This document shows positions 1-9,565 of a stretch of DNA of 64,000 bases, piece after piece. The notes beneath the pieces were generated by a model. That model was not told the DNA's origin and ran no database searches. It saw only the letters and a program-made list of their open reading frames with translations. Both the position numbers and the translations under genes were made by a program. The DNA lies in contig JASEVX010000132.1 in the NCBI GenBank assembly GCA_031761405.1, positions 372,001-436,000 on the forward strand. The letters run 5' to 3'. Origin of the DNA: Serripes groenlandicus. Lineage: Eukaryota; Mollusca; Bivalvia; Cardiida; Cardiidae. Numbering within the stretch: position 1 is the stretch's first letter; every line of letters begins with the position of its first letter.

Positions 1-2024
1 GGGTATATAGGAGTCACTGTGTCGGTCGGTTGGTCGGTCGGCAGGAAGCCATATTTTGTCCGGCCTATTTTATACAAACCACTGGGTGGAATTCAATAAA
101 ATTTTACATGAAGCTTCTATACCAAGAGGAGATGTGCATATCTTAAAGGGGTTACAATTGCATCTTATTTTACAGAGTTATGGCCCTTTTACATATTAAG
201 TAAGCCATATTTTGTCCGGCCCATTTCATACAAACCACTGGGTGGAATTCAATAAAATTTTACATGAAGCTTCTATACCAAGAGGAGATGTGCATATCCT
301 AAAGGGGTTACAATTGCATCTTATTTTACAGAGTTATGCCCCTTTTACATATTAAGTAAGCCATATTTTGTCCGGCCTATTTCATTCAAACCACTGAGTG
401 GAATTTAATGAAATGTTACATGAAGCTTCTATACCAAGAGGAGATGTGCATATCCTAAAGGGGTTACAATTGCATGTTATTTTAAAGAGTTATGGCCCTT
501 TTACTTATTAAGTAAGCCATATTTTGTCCGGCCTATTTCTTACAAACCACTAGGTGGAATTCAATAAAATTTTACTTGAAGCTTCTTTACCAAGAGGAGA
601 TGTGCATATCCTAAAGGGGTTACAATTGCATGTTATTTAACAGAGTTATGGCCCTTTTAATTATAAAGTAAGCCATATTTTGTCCGGCCTATTTCATACA
701 AACCACTGGGTGGAATTCAATAAAATTTTACATGAAGCTTCTATACCAAGAGGAGATGTGCATATCCTAAAGGGGTTACAATTGCATCTTCATACAAACC
801 ACTGGGTGGAATTCAATAAAATTTTACATGCAGCTTCTATACCAAGAGGAGATGTGCATATCCTAAAGGGGTTACAATTGCATGTTATTTTACAGAGTTA
901 TGGCCCTTTTACTTATTAAGTAAGCCATATTTTGTCCGGCCTATTTCTTACAAACCACTCGGTGGAATTCAATAAAATTTAACTTGAAGCTTCTTTACCA
1001 AGAGGAGATGTGCATATCCTAAAGGGTTACAATTGCATGTTATTTTACAGAGTTATGGCCCTTTTACTTATTAAGTAAGCCATATTTTGTCCGGCCCATT
1101 TCATACAAACCACTGGGTGGAATTCAATAAAATTTTACATGAAGCTTCTATACCAAGAGGAGATGTGCATATCCTAAAGGGGTTACAATTGCATCTTATT
1201 TTACAGAGTTATGGCCCTTTTACTTATTAATTATGGCCATTTTACTTATTAAGTAAGCCATATTTTGTCCGGCCTATTTCTTACAAACCACTTGGTGGAA
1301 TTCAATAAAATTTTACATGAAGCTTCTATACCAAGAGGATATGTGCATATCCTAAAGGGGTTACAATTGCATGTTATTTTACGAGTTATGGCCCTTTTAC
1401 AAGTAAGCCATATTTTGTCCGGCCTATTTCATACAAACAACTGGGTGGAATTCAATAACATTTTACATGAAGCTTTTATACCAAGAGGAGATGTGCATAT
1501 CCTAAAGGGGTTGTTTGTTATTTTACAGAGTTATGGCCCTTTTACTTATTAAGTAAGCCATATTTTGTCCGGCCTATTTCATACAAACCACTGGGTGGAA
1601 TTCAATAAAAAATTTACATGAAGTTATGGCCCTTTTACTTATTAAGTAAGCCATATTTTGTCCGGCCTATTTCTTACAAACCACTGGGTGCAATTCAATA
1701 AAATTTTACAGGAAGCTTCTATACCAAGAGGAGATGTGTATATCCTAAAGGGGTTACAATTGCATGTTACTTTACAGAGTTATGGCCCTTTTACTTATTA
1801 AGTAAGCCATATTTTGTCCCACCTATTTCTTACAAACCACTTGGTGGAATTCAATAACATTTTACATGAAGCTTCTATACCAAGAGGAGATGTGCATACC
1901 CTACAGGTCTAACAATTGCATGTAATTTTACAGAGTTATGGCCCTTTTGTTGGTCGGTCGGAAGCCATATTTTGAATCAAGGTGCTGTTTTGGGGGTATT
2001 TATCATCCTCAATGATAGTTCTAG
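1..2024 (+). mobile_element. HINE-A copy 1, 5' end cut by the window edge
   Basis: A Helentron-like non-autonomous element with a GTCG-rich microsatellite at 20-45 and a core of about a dozen imperfect ~160-bp tandem units, each starting near AAGCCATATTTTGTCCGG. The 3' end has GGGGGTAT, a weak hairpin (TATCA/TGATA) and the terminal CTAG at 2021-2024. Some units are truncated (for example around 1600-1640). The open frames at 680-919 and 1265-1552 are translations of the repeat and I do not call them genes. A short GTCG tract reappears at 1950-1963 near the 3' end. Confidence 0.8.
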
Positions 2025-2124
2025 TTACTAGCTGTTTCACATGAAATCTTCAGTGTTGACATAAACGTTAAAATTGTTCTTTTGGACAAAAGTGTTAAAT
2101 ACGATGCTTATTAACCATACATAA

Positions 2125-2307
2125 TTGCTGGTACTCGACGGTACAACGTATAGCTGAGTACCTTTGTCCTCACGGAGGGAAGCTACAAAACCGGTTTTGT
2201 ATACGCACGGGATGTATGTGCGATAGCTATTTATAGCTTGGGCGTTTCGAGAACTCTCTTCTAGCGAGACAATCGACAGAGGCAGTCGCATTTCTAAGAT
2301 TTAAAAT
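2125..2307 (+). repeat. Split direct repeat A1 of the DIRS element
   Basis: 183 bp starting TTGCTGGTACTCGACGG. It matches A2 (6623-6805) over its whole length with about three substitutions (near 2249, 2262 and 2301) and no gaps. It ends two bases before the gag ATG. Confidence 0.95.
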
Positions 2308-2308
2308 C

Positions 2309-2615
2309 ATGGAAGATGATCCGAATTCAAGTGGTAGCATCCACCAACTGATAGACGAAAGACTTAGAGTATCACTCCAGACGCATAAAGCGGAGATTAT
2401 AGCCAGCATGGAAACCGTCTTTGAAAAGATAAGTGGGACTTCTAATTGTCATCAGTTATCACAGATTAGCAACATAATAAGTGGGCATTCGTTTAAACGA
2501 AAATCTAATGAAGAGCAGTTCAAATTCAACTCGAAAGTCAATGTTGCTCTAGAAGAGGCTGATCATTCGCTGCAAGTTGACAAACAATTTGAATGTCGAC
2601 AAAAGATAGCAGAAG
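2309..2615 (+). CDS. DIRS element gag-like first exon
   Basis: Opens at the ATG directly after repeat A1 and encodes about 102 residues before a candidate GT donor at 2616. The start MEDDPNSSGSIHQLIDERL and the following amphipathic segment resemble N-terminal gag regions of DIRS-order elements; no named domain is visible. Without splicing the frame closes at TAA 2627-2629. Splicing to 2810 joins it in frame with the zinc-knuckle and reverse-transcriptase region. The start is chosen because it is the first ATG after A1. Confidence 0.65.
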
Positions 2616-2809
2616 GTACATTTTACTAAAAGATATTCATTACTTCAGTAATATATATAAACATATATATTTTAAATTTATTGATTTAATGACAGTGCTC
2701 CTACCGCGTAGGCATTATGAAAGTTGCCAACGTTATTGATTATGTTGTCGGTACTAGTGACACGATTTAAATATAGTATTTGTGAAAGAATTTTTGTTTT
2801 AAATTTCAG
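2616..2809 (+). other. Candidate spliceosomal intron in gag-pol
   Basis: 194 bp, AT-rich, beginning GTACAT at 2616 and ending in a pyrimidine-rich AAATTTCAG at 2809. It contains stops in frame with gag. Removing it joins codon phases exactly (one base from the left exon, two from the right). Introns are known in DIRS-order elements; this one is inferred from sequence only. Confidence 0.7.
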
Positions 2810-5433
2810 CCAAGACTTTAGTGGCGCACAGACAGAAATTGATAAAATTGGCGGATTCTTCGGAATTAGGATGGCGGGTGGTAACTGAGTATGAGGCCAA
2901 CCCTCTTGCCAGTGACTCCGATGATGAGAAACGCATGTACAAGGCTGAGGCTAGAGCTTCCAAAAAGATAAAAGCTGAAAAGACGAAGAAAGGCCGGACA
3001 TCGAATGCTTGGCCATATCGGAAAGGGGCTAACAATGCATCAACGACGTCGACGCCGTCTCCTGCACAATCTACCCGCAGACCGGGGCTTTGTTTTGATT
3101 GTGGTAAACCAGGCCATTGGAGGGGCTCGCCTGATTGTCAGGCGAATGCATCGAAAAATAAGATAAGTATAAATACGTCGGCAATTATTCAGAATAATGT
3201 AGGACGGTCTTTAGCAAGTGTTGTACATTGTGTGGAAAAGACGGAAAATGGTGAATTAAAAGTAATAACACCAGTTGGCAGGCTAAAGGCTAAATTAGAA
3301 AAGTGGAAAGAAGCCACTGATAGTGTATTTATACATTATACTGTTGAAAACGGTTACAAGTTACCTTTAAAAATGGTACCAGAAAGAGTAATTTTAAAGA
3401 ATAATAAATCTGCTAGAGAAAATATGAGTTTCATTCATGACGAAATAAGTAATTTGTTAAAAACGAGTGTAGTTACAGAGGTGATAACTCCTCCGCATGT
3501 TGTAAACCCTTTGACCGTGGCATATAATAAAAAGGGTAAACCTAGACTGGTTCTTGATTGCAGACACATAAATGAGTATCTCCATCTTTTCAAAGTCAAA
3601 TTTGAAGATATTAAAGTCGCGGAATGCATGTTTGATAATAGATCATTTTTGTATACTTTCGATTTGAAAGGAGCGTATCATCATATTGATATATACCAGG
3701 CGCATAGAACTTTTCTTGGCTTTAGTTGTAAATACAATGATAAAACGAGGTATTTCATTTTCAATTCTCTTCCGTTCGGTATAAAAACGGCAGGTCATAT
3801 ATTTACAAAAGTTATGAGGGTTGTGGTGAAGTTCTTAAGGAGCAAAGGTCATAGAGTCATTATGTTTTTAGATGACGGAATAGGCGGAGATGCTAGCTAT
3901 GAAAAAGCTATTTGGTCCAGTGAGTTTACAAAGCAAACGTTACTCGCATTTGGTTTTTTGTTGGCTCATGAGAAGTGTCATTGGATACCTATACTGAGGG
4001 TCACATGGTTAGGTCATGATTTAGACATGCACAATAATCGGCTATATATTGCCAAAGACAGGATAGAAAGGCTTCATGGCAAAGTAAAGATCCTTTTGAA
4101 GGAGATCAAGTTCAAAACTATGTTTCTCATTCATGTTAAATATCTGGCGAACTTAATCGGTCAGATTGTATCCATGCAAAGTGTTTTTTGTGGAAAGACC
4201 AGATTGATGACTAGGTATATGTACAAATGTATTGATTCAAGAGCTAGCTGGAATGCCCCAGTAAGAATTACACCTGAAGTAATTACTGAGCTAACGTTCT
4301 GGAACACAAATTTGGTCAGTCTAAATGAGCGTGGAAAACCCATCAAAGATGGTCGGTTATGCAGTTATAGCCTATTTTCAGATGCCAGTGGGACAGGTTA
4401 TGGTGGTTATGTAGAATATTTACCCACTGGGGGGATACCGACTGTAAGTCGGTGCATAAACCTCAAGGAAAATTTCCAATTACCATTTTTAAGTATAAAT
4501 GAGTACGAGTCATCGAATGATGTGAGGCAAAGATCCCCGGAAGTGGATTTTGAGACAAATTGTCTGGTCCCGGAAGTGACCGAAACTCGTGATATCGAGT
4601 ATGATTTAGGAACCCCGGATGTGGGTCCTTTGGAAGAAATGTTGTCCCCGGAAGCGGATTTGGAGTTCGACTCTGAAATGGTCGGTTTATGCTCATTTTC
4701 TGAGCACGACGAAAGTTCGACTTGGAGAGAAGCGGAATCAATATACCGCATCGTTAGTTCGTATGCGAACGTTTTACAGAATTCCTTAGTCAAGGTATAT
4801 TGCGACAATAAAAATGTTATTTCAGTTCTGCTTAATGGCAGTCGTATTTCTGCAATTCAAAATATTGCTGTAAACTTGAATGTTGTATGTGATAAAGAAA
4901 ACATTGTGCTTTGTCCTGAATGGATTCCAAGGCGCGAAAACGTCAAAGCCGATTACCTTAGTAGGTGTTACCATTACGATGATTGGACAATCGCTGATAC
5001 TGTTTATAACAGTTTAGATGGAAAATGGGGTTCCCATTCAATTGATAGATTTGCTTCCCATTTGAATACTAAATGTATCAGGTTTAATTCAAGATGGTGG
5101 TTACCAGGAACAGAGGCTGTTGATTGTTTTCAGCAATCGTGGAGTAACGATAGAAATTGGCTGGTTCCTCCCCCAAGATTAATTTCAAAATGTATTTGAA
5201 AGATTATCAGAGAAAGGGCTAACAGTACTTTGATAGTACCGAAATGGAAGAGTGCGCCATTTTGGCCACAACTAGTTAATGAGAACGGAGAATTCAAGAT
5301 ATTGGTGAAAGATTTTGTAAATCTAGGTCGAAAAAACATCATATCTGCAGGTTTAGGAAATAACGGTTGTTTTGCTAAAACCCCATTGACATTTGATATG
5401 TTGGCTTTGAATTTGGGGTTTGAAGATATTTAA
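2810..5433 (+). pseudogene. DIRS gag-pol: zinc knuckle, reverse transcriptase, RNase H (nonsense at 5197)
   Basis: Residues below are numbered from the codon at 2821. A CCHC-like knuckle (CFDCGKPGHW...C) lies near residues 92-107. The reverse transcriptase follows: RLVLDCRHIN, then FDLKGAYHHIDI, then NSLPFGIKTAG, then the catalytic FLDDG (D351, D352), then the WLGH motif. RNase H shows SDASGTGYGG (D521), WREAES (E637), YCDNKNV and NVKADYLSR. The spacing between the first Asp and the Glu of RNase H is about 116 residues and contains an acidic, Pro- and Ser-rich insert. A TGA at 5197-5199 interrupts the frame; beyond it the same frame continues (VPKWKSAPFWP) to TAA 5431. The protein would copy element RNA and remove the RNA strand. 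As it stands it would be truncated. Confidence 0.88.
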
Positions 5434-6474
5434 TTAGCCATTATTTATATTGTAACAGGTATTGGTTTGAAGCAAACACTAAAATGTAAATTAGATCAGG
5501 CAGGAGTGCAGATCGATATACAATCATCAATTGCGGAAAGAAAGTCGGGATATCTTCTTCAGTCAAGGGCGGACAATACGGTAAAAAAAAAGTACAAGAG
5601 CTGTTTTGCTTTGTTTGAAAAATTCTGTTTTCAGCATATCTTAGTGTCAAAGCCCGCGCTGCCAATTAGTGTAGCCATGTATTTCACGTCTCTTTTGGAC
5701 GAGGGGAAATCAGTTAGTGTAATAACGTCCGCATATTACGGTATTAAGTGGGCACATACCATTAACGATCTTGTTGATCCGACTGAAAATAGCATTGTGA
5801 AACAATTATTAGAATGTGCCAAGCGTAACAATTCGAAACCAGTTCAAAAGAAAGACATTTTAACTTCTGATATGTTGAAGAATTTGTGTTTTATGTACAC
5901 TGATTGCACTAACGTTTTAGACTTAAGAGATTTGTGTATGATCATGTTAGCATATACCGGTTTTCTTCGTATTAGCGAAGTAACAGAATTACGATGTAAA
6001 GATGTTAATTTCAACGAGGATCACATAGTCATAAAGATCAGAAAAAGTAAAACAGACATTTACAGAGACGGATCGGAAGTTGTCATTTGCAAAGGTGTTT
6101 CAGAAGCTTGTCCTTTATCATTGTTATATAGATATATGAATGCAGCTGGTATCTCTTCATCATCGGATGATTATTTATTTAAGCCGGGGTTCTGTTAAAA
6201 AAATAGAGTATCTCTTATTAAGAAAAATAAGCAATTAAGCTATACCAGAGCTAGAGAAACTATAGTTAAGAAACTTAAACTGGTTGCACCGGATTTGAAA
6301 CTGGGTACCCATTCCCTGAGAGCAAGCGGGGTTACATCTGCAGCAAATAGTTCAGTTATATCTGAAAGGTGTTTGAAAAGGCATGGTCGGTGGAAAACCG
6401 ACATAGCTAAGGATGGTTATATAAAGGATTGCATTGAGAACAGATTGTCTGTGACTAAGGTTTTGAACCTTTAG
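5434..6474 (+). pseudogene. DIRS tyrosine recombinase (nonsense at 6196)
   Basis: Same frame as pol, immediately after its TAA at 5431. The first plausible residues are near 5467, where an acceptor-like TTGTAACAG also occurs. The catalytic set of a tyrosine recombinase is present: Arg in FLRISEV at 5968-5970, H-x-x-R in THSLRASG at 6310-6321, HGRW at about 6382-6393 and the nucleophile Tyr of KDGYI at 6418-6420. A TAA at 6196-6198 separates the first Arg from the rest, so this copy cannot make the whole enzyme. Reading in the same frame ends at TAG 6472-6474. The enzyme normally integrates a circular DNA intermediate of the element. Whether the 5431 stop is a normal boundary or damage is unclear. 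Confidence 0.9.
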
Positions 6475-6550
6475 TTTGTAGAAATATTATTTACAAACAC
6501 ATATAAGTATCGAATTTGAATTCGTAAACTCCCCTAAACTTTGTATGTCT

Positions 6551-6622
6551 ATACATGCGTCTCCCTGTACGCACAACATAGAGTAGTGTTGTTGTTTTGT
6601 TTTGAGCGAACTAAGTAAGGAC
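6551..6622 (+). repeat. Split direct repeat B1 of the DIRS element
   Basis: 72 bp starting ATACATGCGTCTCCCTGTAC, ending AAGTAAGGAC, and identical by eye to B2. It directly abuts A2. Confidence 0.95.
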
Positions 6623-6805
6623 TTGCTGGTACTCGACGGTACAACGTATAGCTGAGTACCTTTGTCCTCACGGAGGGAAGCTACAAAACCGGTTTTGTAT
6701 ACGCACGGGATGTATGTGCGATAGCTATTTATAGCTTGGGCTTTTCGAGAACTCACTTCTAGCGAGACAATCGACAGAGGCAGTCGCATTTCTAAGATGT
6801 AAAAT
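6623..6805 (+). repeat. Split direct repeat A2 of the DIRS element
   Basis: 183 bp, partner of A1 at 2125-2307. Confidence 0.95.
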
Positions 6806-7268
6806 TAGATATTTCTTGGTTATATAACATGTTAGAATTTTGAAATGGAAATGATATCATTTTTTATATATTATTTGATAAGGGAATAATGTATTTATAT
6901 TTATTTCTGTTTGGAAATCTTTGTTAGATAGTATTCCTATTTTAGGTATGATTAATAAGTTAAAAGAGAAAACTTAAGTTCAATACATATGAGTATACTC
7001 ATACATTATTAAATGATATCTTAAGGATTAATACTGCAAATGAGGTTCGACATTTCATGGTATGACATTTGACAAATGGACACAGGTTTCCAGAGTTTTT
7101 TACTATTAGTTTTATCTCTGGTTGTTCCTGGGCGAGTCAGCCATACGCAGTAACTAATGTCTGAGTACCGGTACAAACATGTATTTCTTTTACATTTCTG
7201 TAATGTATTTATTACAAACATATGCCTGTTATATATATGTACATTGTATATATGTGTGTCGACTGCCA
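6806..7268 (+). other. Non-coding 3' spacer of the DIRS element between A2 and B2
   Basis: AT-rich sequence with no supportable gene. It is internal to the element because B2 follows it. Confidence 0.7.
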
Positions 7269-7340
7269 ATACATGCGTCTCCCTGTACGCACAACATAGA
7301 GTAGTGTTGTTGTTTTGTTTTGAGCGAACTAAGTAAGGAC
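7269..7340 (+). repeat. Split direct repeat B2, right end of the DIRS element
   Basis: 72 bp matching B1. The next base (7341) departs from the B1/A2 junction, which fixes the right edge. Confidence 0.95.
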
Positions 7341-7570
7341 GATAGAAGTATGACTTAAAAGCCACGTGTAAATTTGTTTAAATATCACATATTATAGACA
7401 TCAGGGATGTTTGACTCATTTTGACTAGTACATAATTTCTCCTTAGAGTTATGTCACTAACAGGGCTTCGGAAGACCGGTAAAAGTGCCAGTCCGGACCT
7501 GAATTCAAATCCCCAGACCGATTGCAATCTTAAAACTTGTAAAAAAATCAGTCCGAGATTTTATAATATT

Positions 7571-8213
7571 AGCACGAAGTGCTCAAGGTGAGTTTTTGTG
7601 ATCGCCTTTTGTCCGTCGTCCGTCATCAACATTTGCTTGTTAACACTCTAGAGGCAACATTTTGCATCAAATCTTCATGAAAGTTTATCAGAACATATAT
7701 CTCCATCAAATCTAGGCCAAGTTTGAAACTGGGTCATGTTGGATCAAAAACTAGGTCACTAGGCCAAATTTAATGAATATCTTGTTAACACTCTGCAAGC
7801 CACATTTTTGGGCTTGAGCATGATGAAACTATGTCGGAATGTTTGTCTTAGTGATATCTAGGATAAGTTCGAATATAGGTCATGACCGGTCAAAAACTAG
7901 GTCACGAGGCCAAATTTAAGGAAAATCTTGTTAACACTCTGGAAGCCACATTTTTGGCTTGAGCATGTTGAAACTTTGTCAGAATGTTTGTCTTAGTGAT
8001 ATCTAGGTCAAGTTCGAATATGGGTCAGGTCAGGTCAACAACTAGGTTACTAGGTTGAATTGTAGAACAATCTAGTTAACACTATAGAGATTGCATTTTT
8101 GACTTAAGCAGCTTGAAATTTTGTCTGAAATTTTGTCTTGATGATATTGCCATCGGCGTTGAAAGTGTTAAGTCTTAAATAGCCCATTCTCAGGTAAGCG
8201 ATTCCAGGGCCTC
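7571..8213 (+). mobile_element. HINE-D copy 1, truncated at both ends
   Basis: Begins inside the 5' hairpin (AGCACGAAGTGCTCAAGGTGAG) and runs through diverged units of the type AGGTCACTAGGCCAAATT. It ends at a damaged 3' end (CAGGTAAGCGATTCCAGGGCC) that lacks the full hairpin. The preceding 7341-7570 holds no gene I can see. Confidence 0.75.
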
Positions 8214-8382
8214 ATAAATCGGTTAGAGTTTTTAGCTCTACTGGTCAAAGGCCAGAAGAGCTTATGCTGTGGTGTGGTGTCCGTTGTTTGTGTGTCCGTA
8301 AACAATTGCTTGTGAACACAATTCATTAACAATCTTTAGTTTTGATTGTATCTCAATCAAACTTATACAGTAGTTAGATACA

Positions 8383-8982
8383 GTTAAGAACGTCTTGAAA
8401 TTGACAAATTTACCGTTCACGCTCCGCTCCGTTCCGTTCTGCTCCGCTCATGTTCCAATCCGCTCTCAAAGCGTTCACTTATTCATAACATTGTGATTGC
8501 TTTTTTCCGTTTTCTTCAGATTGAGCGCTTTTTTACGCTCACTCGGAACCCTTTTTTTTTATCAAAATCCGTTCAACGCTTTGATTGGCTTAAATTAATT
8601 TCATTTCGTTTATATCTTTCTATACTTAACCCTAAATATCAACAAACGATCTAGATTTTTTTCAGCATAATCGTTAGTAGCAAATCGTATTACGAAAATG
8701 ATCATATTAATAATATTTGTTACATTCTAATTCAATACTTGAGTGTAAGACAAAAGTTTAGTATACAAATATGACTTTTAATAAAATAATTTCGTAAAAT
8801 AATTATCGGATAGTTGTTGCAACAGTTCAATGAGCGAATGATTGGATTTTTGCAATCATTATGATTGTTTCGTTCAGAGCGCAAAATTCCGTTCCGCTCA
8901 TAAAGCGTTCCAACTTCGTTCCAATCACGCTCACGATCCAATCACGTTCCGTTCAGATTATCAATTTCATGATGTTCTTAAC
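8383..8982. mobile_element. 600-bp MITE with GTTAAGAAC termini
   Basis: Terminal inverted repeats of about 26 bp: GTTAAGAACGTCTTGAAATT at the left matches the reverse complement of the right end (…AATTTCATGATGTTCTTAAC) with few mismatches. The interior is AT-rich, with flanks made of degenerate GTTCC/GCTCC pentamers. No transposase and no clear target duplication are seen. Confidence 0.75.
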
Positions 8983-9460
8983 GGTTTCAATGAGAGCTCG
9001 GTTCCTTTCGTAAACCAGATGCGCCCATGCAAGACTGGATTATGGCCCTTGAAATTGTAAAAATTGCTATAAAAGAGCTTGTGAACACAATAGAGCCTCC
9101 ATTCACTATCTGATCTGCACCAAACTTAAACAGTAGTTAGGTATGTATGAGAGCTTGGCTCCTTTTGCAAACCAGCCAGATCCGGCCATGCAAGACTGGA
9201 TTATGGCCTTTGAAATTGTCAGAATTGCTATAATAGAGCTTCTGAACGCGATAAAGTCTTAAGTTCGGATTGTATCTCAATCAAACTTATACAGTAGTTA
9301 GATATCTATGAGAGCTTGGTTCCTTTCGCAAACCAGCCAGATCCACCCATGCAAGTTTGGATTATGGCCCTTGGAATCGTCGAAATTCTTCTTATAGAGC
9401 TTGTGAACACAATGGAGGCTTTATTTAGTATCTGATCTTCAACAAACTAAGATAGTAGTT

Positions 9461-9518
9461 ATACCCCCGGCAAACAAAGTTTGGGGGGGTATATAGGAAT
9501 CACCCTGTCTGTCCGTCC

Positions 9519-9565
<47 letters not shown>

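Larger units (their letters stand above)
2125..7340 (+). mobile_element. PAT/Ngaro-like DIRS retrotransposon with split direct repeats
   Basis: A 5.2-kb tyrosine-recombinase retrotransposon. The termini are A1 (2125-2307) on the left and B2 (7269-7340) on the right; inside the right end B1 (6551-6622) abuts A2 (6623-6805) with no spacer. This A1-B1A2-B2 order is the diagnostic split-direct-repeat layout of PAT and Ngaro groups. Between them, in one frame, lie a gag-like region, zinc knuckle, reverse transcriptase, RNase H and tyrosine recombinase. No target-site duplication is expected for this order and none is seen. A1 and A2 differ at about 3 of 183 sites, so the insertion is young, yet internal stops make this copy defective. 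Confidence 0.92.

Noticed and set aside
680..1552. Open frames in the HINE-A core
   Set aside because: Translations of the tandem repeat, broken at every variant unit.
4407..4808. Minus-strand open frame inside the DIRS pol region
   Set aside because: Shadow of the RNase H coding strand.
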